Below are positions 24,401 through 36,759 of a DNA stretch of 64,000 nucleotides, in pieces; the first letter of the stretch is position 1, and every line of letters starts with the position of its first letter. Below the pieces are notes generated by a model. It saw only the letters and a list, made by a program, of their open reading frames with translations, ran no database searches and was not told the origin of the DNA. This DNA comes from Physcomitrium patens (Eukaryota; Streptophyta; Bryopsida; Funariales; Funariaceae), in the NCBI RefSeq assembly GCF_000002425.4, contig NC_037275.1, forward strand, positions 3,771,482 to 3,835,481, given 5' to 3'. Made by a program: the position numbers and the translations under genes.

Positions 24401-24972
24401 CACGTGAAGTCTTTGCACCATTAGAAATGAGTGTGGCATAAATAATATATGGTGAATCTTTTATAGCAACATGCAAGAAAGCTTTTGCACCTATAAACAG
24501 GGGTTTAATTGAACTGAACTTATGACTCTCTACTTGATTTACTACACTGTTAGTTATACTTTTAGAAAAAATAAGAATTCGGGAAATCCTATCTATTTGA
24601 GGGTTGTATTTTTTTAACCACAATAAACCTAAAATGACTGGATTAGAGGGAGATCTAATGATATTAAATACTACAAAGCTATTATGACCATTGATTATTA
24701 CTTCTATAGGAAGGGTTTTATGAGTAATATCTCCAGAAGACAATGGACAACCATCTATGACTTCTACATGAACAGCTTTAGTTTTCTTTACTAAAAATAT
24801 GCTATGTCTTTTAGTAAATTCTTCATCTAAAAAATACGCTAAGGCTCCTGAATCTAACAAAGCAGAGGCTTTGTAATGTTTAGGTCTTAAAATAATATTT
24901 AATGTAAAACAAGGAGAAGGCTTTAAGGAGAGAATAGGACCTTTACTAGATGTTGTACAAGGTTCCAGCCGC
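21495..24972 (-). pseudogene. Chromovirus pol (element 1): PR-RT-RH-IN-chromodomain, broken
   Basis: All pol domains are present in order on the minus strand. Protease with LLDSGA is in the open stretch 24974-24009, along with the RT start (SLQISVDYRGLNKI). RT and RNase H follow in 23816-22962 (FLGFANYYRIF, MEIDASGFAL, YTDHKNLEYF), the integrase zinc region in 22934-22656, the GPY/F-like region and chromodomain in 22028-21500. Several stops and frame shifts break it. The YLDD region lies between the two open frames, near 23820. It begins exactly at the gag/pol boundary and no gag adjoins it, because a family-2 element does. Under the inversion model it is the missing continuation of the gag at 1-473. 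Confidence 0.85.
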
Positions 24973-24976
24973 ACAG

Positions 24977-26186
24977 TGTCGTACTGTAAATGCTTATAGT
25001 ATGTAAAAATTAGTTAGAACATATTATATGTTGATAAATCTAGATGTGTGTTAGAGTGGCTAGTAGATTAAATTAAAAGGAGTTGGTATAAGAAACTTTA
25101 CTTTGTTTTTTTACTTCTTTTGATTTTGACATTAAAAAAATATATATATAAGACCTAAATATTTAGTATGAAGCCTTGGGAGAAGGCGGAAGCCTAAAGA
25201 TGAAAATCTAAACTAATAGGAGGCTAATTGGGAAGAATAAAAGCAAAGCATGGTTGGATGAATGCAAGGAATGGAGAACTTCATCCCTATTGGTCGAATA
25301 CCATGCCCAATGGACTTCGAGGAGGCTGCCCGAGGCCTTATTAGGGATTAGGGTTCCTCTTTCAAGAACATTCGGAGATTACAAGCTAGAGTTGTAAAGT
25401 TTAGGATTTGGGGTACAATTTGTGTGCAAAAATTAGAGGATTTGGAGTCAGGGTGAAAAAGTTATAGCCGTTTGAAGTGAAGGTGTTTATTTAAGATATA
25501 CTGTTACTATTTTGAGAGTATGAGGAGTTTTACAGTAGCTTTTGAAGATCGGAAGGTGCGACTAGAATGGCAATTTCAAGGCCTACATCTTTTATGAAAG
25601 AATTATTGCTTTTGGAGTTCTTATGAAGGAGTTGTAAGGAGTTGAAGGCGGCGCTTCCAAATCAACGGCAGTAAGTAAGCGGTTTTGTTTGTAGTAATGG
25701 ATGGAGCCATAACTTAAGTACTCGGATGAATTTTTGGCGCAAACTTTTGGAGAATGTAAATTTTTGTGTTAAAAAGCTATACATAAAAATTTCGTGGCAT
25801 TTGAGCTTACATTTTGTGAGATATGAAGAAAGTTGCATGCGGATGTATAAAGACAAGGGTTTGAAGCGACTATTAGGATTTTTAAGATATCTCAAGATCT
25901 GCAACGAATTTGTGGTTGAAATTTATTGTAGAAGTTAATAAAAATACATCAGTACCTCATGTAAAATTTGAATTTGTTTGGATGGTCTGATTAGGAGATA
26001 TAAGGTGTTGAAGTTCGAAAAAATCTCCACATAAGAATAAACAAGGTTTTAGAAGATTTTATCATATTTTGGAAGTTATGGGTTATATATAAACTTAGGG
26101 CTTCCCTTATTTTCAAGCTTGATTGAATAATTAGTGATAGCTAGAAGCCTAGCATTTTCTTGAGGCAAATTCTCTGTATCCCGACA
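24977..26186 (+). repeat. Family-2 5' LTR
   Basis: This 1210-bp LTR starts TGTCGTACTG and ends CCCGACA, with TGTCG/CGACA terminal inverted repeats. It lacks about 40 bp near its 3' end that the copies at 474-1732 and 28170-28230 keep. It is inverted relative to the LTRs at 474-1732 and 1934-3187. Confidence 0.85.
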
Positions 26187-26189
26187 TAT

Positions 26190-26207
26190 TGGTGCTTCCA
26201 CTAAGAG
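26190..26207 (+). other. Putative primer-binding site of family 2
   Basis: TGGTGCTTCCACTAAGAG lies three bases inside the LTR end and begins with TGG, as expected for pairing with a tRNA 3' CCA end. I cannot assign the tRNA species from sequence alone. Confidence 0.5.
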
Positions 26208-26240
26208 AGCCTTAAAACACTGATTTTTCAACAAGTTGAA

Positions 26241-27933
26241 ATGGGGGATCAAAATCCAGGGTTTGGATTATCAAGAGGAGTGGGTGCCCATGATTTATTC
26301 ATGGCATTTGCTCAATTTGTGGAAGAAAGGCAACAAATGCATGGAGAGGATAGAAACACTTCTAAGGCCTTACAAGTAGTAGTGGACAAAGTTGGGAGGT
26401 TTGATGGAAGGAATATCACCAAGTTCTTAAGGATTTACACATGTGAAATAGAGGTGTATCTAGTTTTAGAGATGAAGATGATTACCACCTTTGATTTGGC
26501 AGTGGTACCAAAAATCAGAGAAAGGGTGCAAGAGTTACATTCTGAGACTATATAATGGAAGAAATTCGAAGAACTCTTGAAAGATGAATTTTTTGAAGAA
26601 GATTCAAAAAGAATGACAAGACAGACTTTTTTAGAGTAGATTGAGAAAAGGCTAGGGAATCAATTGGGTCCAAATGAATTAATCAAAGAATTTGAGACGA
26701 AGTTTGGGCAATTACGACGGCAGAGAGGTAGCTCTTGGAAACAAGGAACACTGGATTATTTTTACAAGCAGTTGATGAATATTTGAAAGATAAGATTATC
26801 TTTTATCTAGCAGATAAGACATCTCAGAGTAGTTTTACAAATAATTCGAAGCTAATAAAAGAGACTATGGGACTTTTGGCTAAACAACAGAAGCTTAAGA
26901 CTCGTGGTTTAATATCGAGATTGAAACTAGTGCCTACATCTCAGAATCAAGGACCACCTCAAAGGATGATCAAGACTGTTAATGATGGTACTCTTGAAGA
27001 ATTGATCAAGGTTAACTAGATTTGAAGGTGGAAATGATTGAGTTGAAGAAATCCCAAATAGCAAATTCATCAAAGACAATTGAAGGCTCAAAGGGATTTG
27101 TAGAGAGATGTATGTGGTATGACAATCCAAACCACAAGCATGGTGAATGTGACAGCTACAAAAGTACAATCAAGGATGGTATCATATACTTCAAAGAGGG
27201 CAAGATAATACGCACAAGGTCAGATGAGCCTTCAAAGATAAATTTTGGGAAGGGTGGCATGAAAAAATTGGTAGAAGAGCAAATATTAAGAAATAATGCC
27301 ATACAAGGAAAAAGAGCTGAATCTTACTCTGTTACAATTGAACAAAAAGCACTTAAGGTTTATTCCTTACCAACTACACAAGTCATGATTAGGAGAGATG
27401 AAGCTATCAGAAAGGTAACTGGGTGGAATGATTCAGTTGATGCTATTAATATTAAAACATATTTATGTGGAAAAAAACATGATGATGATATGCACAATGC
27501 CATGGTTGAGGAAAAAAGAGATAGAGCTATTCATGAGGAGGATGTTGAACTCGGAAGCAAGAAGAGGTCTCCAAGTAATAAAGAAGCTTATAAAGGGCAA
27601 AAGCTAGTGAAGGTGTCTTCTTCTACTCATCCTAAAGATATATCAATATCAAAAGAATGGTCGGTGAAAGACAAAGAGAAGGAGAAAGATGGCACATGGA
27701 AACCCAAAGTTGAAGCTATTATAGTAGAGGCATTGGATATTCATACAACGGAAGAAGAAGAAGAAGAAGAAGAAGAAGAAGAAATTGGCCAAGTATTTAC
27801 TCTTAAATGTGACCCTGTGATTAATGATGGCTACAAAAAAGAGCAAGAAATTGATTCTAGTGAAGCTCAAGAAGAGAAAGTTGAAGAAATAGAAGAATTT
27901 TTCAATGAAGAAATGAAAAATGAGGTTTTATAA
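26241..27933 (+). pseudogene. Family-2 gag, broken
   Basis: ATG 26241 opens 104 codons. The reading then continues in other frames at 26735-27019 and 27022-27933, with stops at 26553 and elsewhere. The last part has a zinc-knuckle-like block, C-x2-Y-x4-H-x4-C, in which the second Cys of a CCHC knuckle is Tyr. It is followed by the GI-x-YFKEGKI-type block usual after the knuckle in this Ty3/gypsy group. A poly-Glu run at about 27750-27782 comes from a GAA microsatellite. No pol follows. Assignment to gag rests on position, knuckle and the downstream block. Confidence 0.7.
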
Positions 27934-27950
27934 ATATTTGTTGGAACAAA

Positions 27951-28337
27951 TATGAAGATAAGGGTTTGAAGCGACTGTTAGGATTTTCAAGATATCTCAA
28001 GATCTGCAACGAATTTGCAGTTGAAATTTGTTTTAAAAGTTAATAAGAATACATCAGTATCTCATGTAAAATTTGACTTTGTTTGGACAGTTGGATTAGG
28101 AGATATGAAGTGTTGAAGTTCAGAAAAATCTCCACATAAGAATAAACAAGATTTTAGAAGATTTTATCATATTTTGGAAGTTGTGGATTACTTGAGGATT
28201 GTGTATTTGATATAATTACTCAAAAAGAAAAAATTATATATAAACTTAGGGCTTCCCTTATTTTTAAGCTTGATTGAATAATTAGTGATATCCAGAAGCC
28301 GAGCGTTTTCTTGAGGCAAACTCTTTCTACTCCGACA
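27951..28337 (+). repeat. Family-2 3' LTR, 5'-truncated
   Basis: This 387-bp block matches the last third of the LTR at 24977-26186 from the aagggtttgaagcgact block to the terminal CCGACA. The first two thirds of the LTR and the polypurine tract are absent. Confidence 0.8.
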
Positions 28338-28341
28338 ATGC

Positions 28342-29896
28342 GATACAAAATTGGTGCAAAAACAAAGGTTATCTTCAAAGCTTCAAATACTACTTTTGCT
28401 GCTTGTTTTTATTGAAGTTTGTCTTTACAAGTCAAATGTGTAAGTGGAGCTGTAACTTGAGAGAAGTTTTTGATGAAGATTTGATAGTAGTTGGCAAATC
28501 TCAAAAAGCATTAGACATCTCTTATTGTTTTTCGGATCTTCCAATCCATAATAGCTTCAATTTTTTTAGAATCTATCACAAGTATATCATTTGAAATGAT
28601 GTATCTTAAGAAGTCGACTTGAGTAGTGTGAAATACACACTTTTCTATCTTAGCATAGAGTCCCACATCTCTTAGTTTTTGTAACACACGCTGAACATTA
28701 AGTTCATGTTTTTTTGTGTTCTTAGAATAGATTAAGATGTCGTCTAGGTAACAGAAAACAAAATCATCTAAAAACACCCAAAAAATATTATTCATTAGAT
28801 GTTGGAATGTTATTGGTGCATTTGTAAGTCCAAAAGGCATGATGTTGTATTCAAAATGTCCATACCTTGTTCGAAATGCAGTCTTCTATTCATCTCCTTC
28901 TTTGATGCATACCAAATTATATGCTCTTTGTAGATCTATTTTTGTATAGAACTTAGCTTGATTCAATTGATCAAAGAGTCTAGATATCAAAGGTAGCGAA
29001 TATTTATTCTTGATGGTGATTTTGTTGAGTCTTCGATAATTGAGACACAACTGCAATGATCAATCTTTTTTCTTTAAAAATAAAATTAGAGCTCTTGTTG
29101 GAGATTTGGAATGGCGTATGAAATTCTTGGCCAGATTTTCTTCAATATACTCCTTGAGTTTAGCCAACTCATTTTGTGATTAACTGTAAATTGGTCCAAA
29201 TGGCGATTGTACTCCTTCTTGATGGTCAATTGAGTAGTCATAGGAACCATGTTCTAGAAGAGTATCTGCAATCTTTTTTTCAAATACATCTTAAAAATTT
29301 TGATATTGGCTTGGAATGCCACTTGAAGTCTTTCCACTAGTAGAAACATGTGTGACATAAATGACACAAGGTGATCTTTCTTTTGTAGCATGTAAGAAAG
29401 CTCTTGGACCTACAAATATAGGTTTAATTGTATCAAACTTATGACTTTCTACTTGATTAACTATGCTCTTACTTATACTTTCAAAAAAGTCAAGACTACA
29501 AGAAGTCCAATCTATTTTAGGATTATATTTTTTTAGTCATGATATATCTAAAATGACTGGATTACAGGGAGATTTAATGATATTAAATATTACAAAGCTA
29601 TTATGACCATTAATTGCTACTTCTATAGAAAGGGTTTCATGAGTAACATCTCTTGAAGATAACGGACGACCATCTATGACTTCTACATGAACAAATTTAG
29701 TTTTCTTCACTAAAAGTATGCTATATCTTTTAGTAAATTCTTCATCTAAGAAACTTGCTCAGGCTCTTGAATCTAATAAAGTAGAGGCTTTGTAATATTT
29801 AGGTCTTAAAATAATATTTATCATAAAATAAAAAGAGGGTTTTTGAGGAGAGAATAGGACCTTCACTAAGTGTTGTACAAGGTTCGAGTCGCACGA
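28342..29896 (-). pseudogene. Chromovirus pol remnant (element 2): protease and RT
   Basis: On the minus strand it runs from the pol start (about 29896) through protease and RT to the RT/RNase H boundary (28342). The longest open part, 28840-28511, holds [20 protein letters not shown] and the VDFL-YIISND block. It stops at the point where the pol at 1733 resumes. Stops are frequent. It duplicates the PR-RT of element 1 at 23900-24972, so the two flanks of the family-2 element cannot be one chromovirus. Confidence 0.8.
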
Positions 29897-30460
29897 TCCC
29901 TATTATAGCTGAACAAACTCATTTTCTAACATACTATCTTCTTTGATAGCCATACTTCTCATTTTATAGTTGCATCACTTCTTTGGATAATGTTAAGTAG
30001 TGTGCTTAGGTTCTCTACAATATAAGCACAATCCTTCCTGACAATAACGAGTCTTTTCTTGCTCAGTAAGAGGTTTGAAACGTACCACATCAATTTGCAT
30101 ATCCTCTAATTTTGAATGTATGTATTGAAGAGATGTTGGTATTGCTATTGAATTATAGTAACGTTGAGGTCCACTTGTACAGTTCTCATATCAAAATTCA
30201 AAAAGACGATTGTCGCACTTCACAGCAAAGTCAATTGCTTGACTTGATGTTTGAGGATTTGGTAAGTTGAACATTAATTTTTTTACCTCATATTGTACTC
30301 TGTAGAAAAATTGGCTAATAAATGTACCATCATCTCACTTGATATTAGTTGCAAGTTGTCAAAAATGTGAAGTATACAACGTTATTAATTGATTGTCTTA
30401 TTACAAAATACGGATCTTGTTGGTTGCAATACAAATTGCATCATGTTCTCCATACATGGA
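29897..30460 (-). pseudogene. Chromovirus gag remnant (element 2)
   Basis: Minus-strand homology to 41790-42345 of the young element, including the zinc-knuckle region and the helix region, ends at about 30460, where the sequence passes straight into the LTR. The N-terminal half of gag and the leader are deleted. At the position of the young element's gag TGA this copy has CGT (Arg), which shows that stop is private to the young element. Confidence 0.75.
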
Positions 30461-30464
30461 TCAA

Positions 30465-30956
30465 AATATGACAAAATAGAAATAACTTGATATGTATATT
30501 AAGAAAAAAACTGGAATGGCTATTGCCAAAAGACAAGAAAACTAGAGACCTTTGAAACTAGACTAGAAGCAAGAAAGGAGTTGACAAGAGTGAAGAAGGC
30601 TTCACTCTTGCCTTTATATATACTATCTACCTAGGAGCTACATGGTGACGTTCTAAAGGACATCCAAAAACGTGTTGACTTTGTACAATATGTATCTTAA
30701 CTTACAAGACAAGTTTTCTATGTGGGTGCCACACAGTTAGCTTGTTTTGCAAGCTACTAACATGTGTCGCATGTGGATAACTTGTTGACCAAATTTCTAA
30801 CCTATCAATCAAGTATAAACACACGTAAAGTCAAAGTAGTATCTATGAAGCTTCTAAGAAGCTTCTCTAAAAGATATTATGAAATTAATCTACATTTACA
30901 TACTTCTACCTATTCATATCACCTACATAAAAATTATAGTAAATATATGATGTGAC
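30465..30956 (-). repeat. Chromovirus 5' LTR (element 2), inner end deleted
   Basis: Reverse-complement LTR with the TATATATA promoter block and the 13-bp inverted repeat conserved at 12 of 13 positions. The outer end, in sense, reads TGTCACATCATATATTTACTATAATT and shares GGTGATATG with the LTR stump at 5425-5476. The deletion joins the inner LTR to mid-gag at about 30460-30475. Confidence 0.75.
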
Positions 30957-31597
30957 ATGTGGTTGAAGAAATAAAAGATAGATCTACTTAACGAGAAGAT
31001 TCTATTGAACTTTTGAATAAAAAGAGAACATTGAAGAAGAAGAAAGAGTACAAAAAAGATACATCAAAGAAGGCCAAATATAAACATGCTCCTTAGAAAT
31101 TTCAATTTGATATTAAAACATCTACTAATATAAAGAATATTTTAGAAGAAAAAATTTTGATTGCCAAAATTAAATTTATCTTGAGAAAAACTTTTGATAA
31201 AGCAAAAAAGGATTTTTATGGATTGATCATTGATGTAATAAGAAAAAGAAGAAAATTAAAAATAAGACTATTATGATTGATGCATTAGATACTTGAGTGA
31301 CTTAAGATGAAGAAAAAGAAATAAGACATGTATTTATGTAATTCACAATACTAAGAACAATGAAGAAAGCAAACTTAAAAGACAAGAGTTTAGTCAATAA
31401 TAATATGTTTATAAGAGTATATGAAGCACAAGAAGCTTAAAATGCAAAATGTATTAAGTGTGATGATTATAAAGAAGAAAGATCAACCTATTTAATTTCT
31501 TATTGGACTAGAGCAATTGCACAAATACAAGTAAAACTTAGTAATTTAAATGATCCAATATTGAATTTGATTGATTATAGGTTAAAAATTAACATCA
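30957..31597 (+). pseudogene. Family-2 host element: pre-protease and protease start
   Basis: A decayed plus-strand reading shows a Lys-rich linker (30975-31090), the ERELLG-like helix region and a CWARATT-like stretch. It ends in PILNLIDYRLKINIMS, which corresponds to the PVLALVDHGSEINIMS protease active-site block of this Ty3/gypsy group. The catalytic Asp survives but the following Gly does not. The reading is cut by a chromovirus at 31598 and resumes at 37738. Confidence 0.65.
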
Positions 31598-31885
31598 TGT
31601 CATGGAAGATGTCAACACGTGTTGGAGGTTCTATAAAACATTGTTATATAGCTCTTAGTTAGATAGTATATATAGAGGCAAGAGTAAAACCTTTTTTATT
31701 CTTGACAATGCTTTTTTAGTCTTTGATCTTATTTAAAGACTTTTTACTCTTCTTGCCTTTGATAATAGCTATTCTAATTCAATTTATTACCATCTTTGAG
31801 TGATTTTTTAGTCTTTTTGAATGACATAAGAGTATATTAAAGATTTTTTTTTTTAAGATTTATGTAATTAATAATTTGATAAAAG
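31598..31885 (+). repeat. 5' LTR remnant of the 31598 chromovirus
   Basis: The first eight bases are those of the LTR, then a deletion joins to the middle of the LTR (gtcaacacgtgttggagg). The TATATATA promoter block is at about 31666-31673. The 3' part has the sub-type shared with 37228-37737. Confidence 0.6.
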
Positions 31886-32059
31886 TACTAATTTATTATT
31901 CATGTCTTGTTTTAAAAGTGAATAGATTATTTTATTTCTATTGTTATATTTTGAAGATTATGAAATATCCATTTTTAATCAAATTCTTTAGTTTTGTAAT
32001 ATTGATTTTTTTCTTAAAGAGAGTGGATTATTCCTCTTTGTAGAAATTTTCATTTGATA

Positions 32060-33175
32060 TTAAAGGTTGCAAATTACTCTCATCTAACTTGACTTATAGA
32101 TTTATTAAGTTGTTTGAAATAGAAGAAAAAATCATAGATGCTATACTTAACAGAAATGAGGATAGATTTGTAACTATTACAAATCTTCATAAACTTGTTA
32201 ATACTCTTAGGGTAGAAATTTTAAGCATTACCAATGCTAACCACAAAAATAATAATCCTATGCTTGTGAAAGAAGTTTAGAATCTACTTCAAGAAATTAT
32301 GCAATTAAAAGAAGCAAGTAGATTAATCTTATAATAAAATTTAAGAAGTTTTGTTCCTACATGTATGACAAGGATAAGAATTATTATGCCTAAGAAGTTT
32401 AATGGAATAAGAATAAAATTTTGAAGATTTTTTGCAACAAATAAAGCTTTATTTAAAGTTACATTCCTTCTAATATCTTAATAGTTTTACTCAAGTTGGA
32501 TTCATAAATATACTTCTATTTGAAATTGTTGTCTCTTGATTTATATCTTTGATGGAAAAGAATTCACAACTCTTTTATGATTTGAATTCATTTTTAGAAG
32601 TATTTACGGCTATATTTGAAGAAAGTAATTAAAAAAAATAGCAAAAATCAAGATCTTCTTTTATAACAAAGATCACATTTAGCCACTATATATGCTGCTA
32701 AATTTCAAAACCTCACTTGCAACAATGATTGCAATGATAAAGTCCTTATCAATCAATTTTGATATAGGTCGAAGAATAATGTCAAAGATTTCTCATTGAT
32801 AATGTAAAAAATAAAATATTTAGAACAATTTATTGCTTAATCTATTGTATGTGAGAATTTATTATTTGAAAGGCATGATGAATAAAGTCTCAGATGAAAA
32901 AGAACAACTCAAGTAATAATGGCAGCTCTTAAGTTTTCAAAAACTTATTCATCAAAGACGGAACAAATGTAAATTAACACGATACATTTAAATCCATCAC
33001 AAAGTAGAAAAAGACTTCACATTGTTAAGAGGATTTATATTTATACAATGGAGAAGCTAAGTACATTGCTCAATATTATCTAAAGAAGTAATGTAATCAC
33101 AAAATAAGGAGTACAATTGCAATTGAAGACAATGTGTCAAATAATTTGTTTTTCCAACTACAATAGAAATTGAGT
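32060..33175 (+). pseudogene. gag remnant of the 31598 chromovirus
   Basis: Patches match the young gag: the PKKFNG-type start of the capsid region near 32390, and the zinc-knuckle region near 33045-33100 (ggagaagctaagtacattgctcaatattatc). Stops occur every few codons. Confidence 0.65.
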
Positions 33176-36100
33176 AGCTAAAATCATATACAATACCCTG
33201 TAAAGATTTTATTCTTTCTTGAGATTCTTCATCTTATTTTATAATAGATGTATGTTGAGGACCTAAAAATCGTAAAGTCTATGTATTATTAGATTTTGGA
33301 GCCTTAATCTATTTTATAGATAAAGACTTTGTCAAAAAATAAGAAATACTTTTAGTTAAGAAAACAAAATCTGTACATATAAAAGCCATAGATAGTCATT
33401 TTTTGTCTTTTAGAAATTTTATTTAAAATATTTTTCTTTTAGATGTAGTAATTAAAGATTATAATAATACAGTAATATTTAATATAATAAGATTTTAATT
33501 CAATTTAATTATTTTAAGATTATTGTGGTTAAAATAATATAATCCTTAAATAAATTAGATTTCTTAGAACCTTGATTTTTTTAGTAATTTAGTCAAAAAT
33601 CTTGTTAGTCAAATAAAATAACATAAATCTTGTACATCCAAATCCATACTATTAGATGCAAGAGCTTTCATAAATGCTACAAAAAAAAGACCATCTTTTG
33701 TTATATATGCCATATCTATTTCTGATGGTGAAAAGACTTCAAGTGATATTTCTAGTTAATATCAAGATTTCTAAGATATTTTTTTAAAAAAAAAATACAA
33801 ATATTCTTTCAAAGCATTGATCTTATGATTATTCAATTGATCTACAAGAATGAACTAAACCACCATTTGGACAAATCTATAGCTTATTGTAGAATGAATT
33901 GGCTATACTAAAAGAATGCATTAATAAAAATTTGGCTAAAAACTTCATATGCCATTTAAAATCTCCAATAGGAACTCCTATCTTATTTATGAAGAAAAAA
34001 GATAGATCTCTACAAATATGTATTGACTATCAAGGACTTAACAAGATCACTATCAAGAATAGGTATCTTCTACCTCCAATTTTAAGACTTCTTGATTAAT
34101 TAAATCAAACAAAGATCTATACAAAATAGATTTATAAGGAGCATTTAACTTACTGTACAATAAAGAAAGAAATTATTAAAAGTCTGCTTTCCAAACTAGG
34201 TATAGATATTTCAAATATAATGTCATTTTTTTTGGACTCACAAATTTATTAGTTGCTTTTTAATATCTTATAAATGATATTTTTTGTGAATTTCTTGATA
34301 ATTTTATTTTTTGCTATATAGACAACATTCTAATCTATTCTAAGAATATAGAATAATATGAATTTCATATTTATCGTGTGTTATAAAAACTTAGAGATGT
34401 ATGATTATATATCAAGATAAAAATATATGTATTCTCTACTATTCAAGTTGACTTCCTAGAATACATCATTTCTAATCAAGATCTAATGATGGATCCAAAG
34501 AAGGTCTAGGCTATCATAGATTGGAAGATTTTCATAACAATAAGAGATGTGCAATGATTTTTAAAATTTTCCAATTATTAAAAATTCTTCTTTAAGAACT
34601 TTTTTCAAGTTGTAGTTCCTCTTACATGCCTATTATATAAAGATAAACTTGAGTGGAGCAAAGAAATTGAAGCATCTTTTGAATTATTAAAGATAATATT
34701 TATTTTGTATCAATTTTTAATTGTGTTCATTTTTTTAAGACATTCTTTATAGAAAAAAATGCATTAGATTTTTCTATAAGTACCATTTTGTGACAAATGG
34801 GAGCAAATGACAAGCTCTACCTAGTAGCTTTTCATTCCAAGAAATTTTTAGCAACCAAGATTAAGTATGAGATTTATAACAATGAGCTTCTTGTAATAGT
34901 GGATTCATTTTAAGAATGGCATTATTATTTAGAAGGTGCCTTCAATCTAGTCACTATATAAATAAATCATAAGAACCTTAAGTACTTCATATTGGCATAT
35001 ATTTTGAATTGTTGCTAAGCCCATTGGAGCATGTTTTTATCAAGATTTGATTTCAAGATTATTTATTGAATCCAAAAATAACAAAGGTTTTCAAATATCT
35101 TTTTTAGATATTTTTATCTTACATCAAAAGAAAAAAATACATCTTTTAATCAAAAAAGAATAATTTTCTTTAAGCTAGAGTATTTTCATCTTTGAGTAAT
35201 AAAATCAACATTGACTATTCATTCAAGCTTTATTAAACAAATCCAATCAAGTATGTCTTCTAATTCTCTTATTTATGGTATCAAAAATAATTTTTTAAAA
35301 TTTCATCATACTTTTAAGTACAAGTTTAAAAATTATCTACTCTATTTTGATGGATAATTATATATTCTAGAAGACAAAGCATAATTATGTATTCTACAAG
35401 CTTGTCACGACTTTTTAAAATTCAAATATTTTAGATATAATAAGACTTTAGAGCTAATATTAAAAGATTTTTAGTGGCTTCAATTATGGAAGGCAGTTAA
35501 AGAATTTGTATAATCATGTGATATTTATTCAAGTTCAAAAATTCTTTGTTATCAACTTTATAGACTTTTTCAGCCATTATCTACTTTGGAACAACCATAG
35601 TCTTCTGTTTTTATGGATTTTATTATGGATCTTTTAATTTTAAGTTTATATGATTTTATATTTGTGATAGTAGTTTATTTTACTAAGATGGCATATTTTG
35701 TACCATATACAAAATCTATCACAAGTTAAGAAATGTCTAAATGTTTTTTTAATAATATCTTTTACTATCATGGATTCTTAAAAATATTATATTAAATAGA
35801 AGGATTCAATTTGTATTAAGATTTTGAAAAATCTCTTTTTAAGATTTTAAAAATAGATATAAAGCTTTTTTTGACTTTTTATCTTGAAATTGATTGGCAA
35901 ACATAGTGGATGAATCAAGTATTAGAATAGTATTTGAGGTGTACCATCAACTATCATGAAGATGATTGGATAATTCTTTTGCCATTGGCTGAGTTTGCAT
36001 ATAATAATCTAGTACATTCTTCTATTTGACAAGCACCTTTTTTTTTGCCAATTATAGTTATCATCTATAATTTAATACTTTTGATATTTTAAAAGTTAAT

Positions 36101-36661
36101 AATCTTATAGCAAAATATTTAGAAAATTATTTGTCAAAGCTACATGCAACAATGATGGTGCAATTAAAGAAAATTCAAAAATAATAAAATATCAATATAA
36201 ATATCTATCATAAAGAATAGCAACAATTCAATATCGATGATAAAGTATAGTTATTTTATTGCAATATCAAGACTATTTGTTGTTATAATAAGTTGGACTA
36301 TCTTAAGCTTGCATCTTTTTTTATTTGTGAATAAGTCAATCTTATTGCTTATCAAGTATATCTAACAAAGTCTTTGAAGATCTATCTTATATTTGACGCA
36401 TCTCTTCTTAAGCTATATAAGATAATGAATATTATAGAGAGAAGAAAAATGCCACCTCCTCCTATAGAAATAGATAATGATTAAGTATTTGATGTAGAAG
36501 AAGTCTTAGATTTAAGGTGGTGCCAAAATAGTTTAGAATATCTTGTTCATTGGCATAGACATGATATTAGTAAATGCATATAGGATCCAACAAAGAATCT
36601 TGCAAATGCAACAAAGAAGATTGAGGCTTTTTATCCATAATATCTATCAAAATTAAGATAA
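33176..36661 (+). pseudogene. pol remnant of the 31598 chromovirus
   Basis: PR, RT (open at 33899-34099, [14 protein letters not shown]), RNase H, integrase and chromodomain blocks are all traceable in order against 42351-45839. CAA/CAG codons have very often become TAA/TAG. The RNase H region carries TAA at the same codon as the young element (gattcattttaagaatgg at about 34903-34920). Non-functional. Confidence 0.75.
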
Positions 36662-36759
36662 AAAATAAAAAATCTTTGCTATAAAAAAAAAACAAGATAC
36701 AAAAAAGATAGAATTTTATTTTCTACCATTGTTTATAGCTTTTGTGTATTTGTAGTACT

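Larger units (their letters stand above)
24977..28337 (+). mobile_element. Family-2 LTR element with gag only, 3' LTR truncated
   Basis: A full 5' LTR (24977-26186), a primer-binding-like site, a broken gag (26241-27933) and a partial LTR (27951-28337) follow each other without any PR, RT or integrase. The element sits between two chromovirus halves that do not belong together. Flanking 4-mers are ACAG (24973-24976) and ATGC (28338-28341) and do not match. The element, or the LTR recombination that produced it, is therefore the junction of a rearrangement. A related pol survives in pieces at 30957-31597, 37738-39468 and 53735-54941. Confidence 0.8.

Noticed and set aside
20385..30956. One single chromovirus interrupted by a family-2 element
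   Set aside because: Protease and RT are present on both sides of the insert, the insert's flanking 4-mers do not match, and the outer flanks (CTTGT, TGTGG) are not a target duplication.
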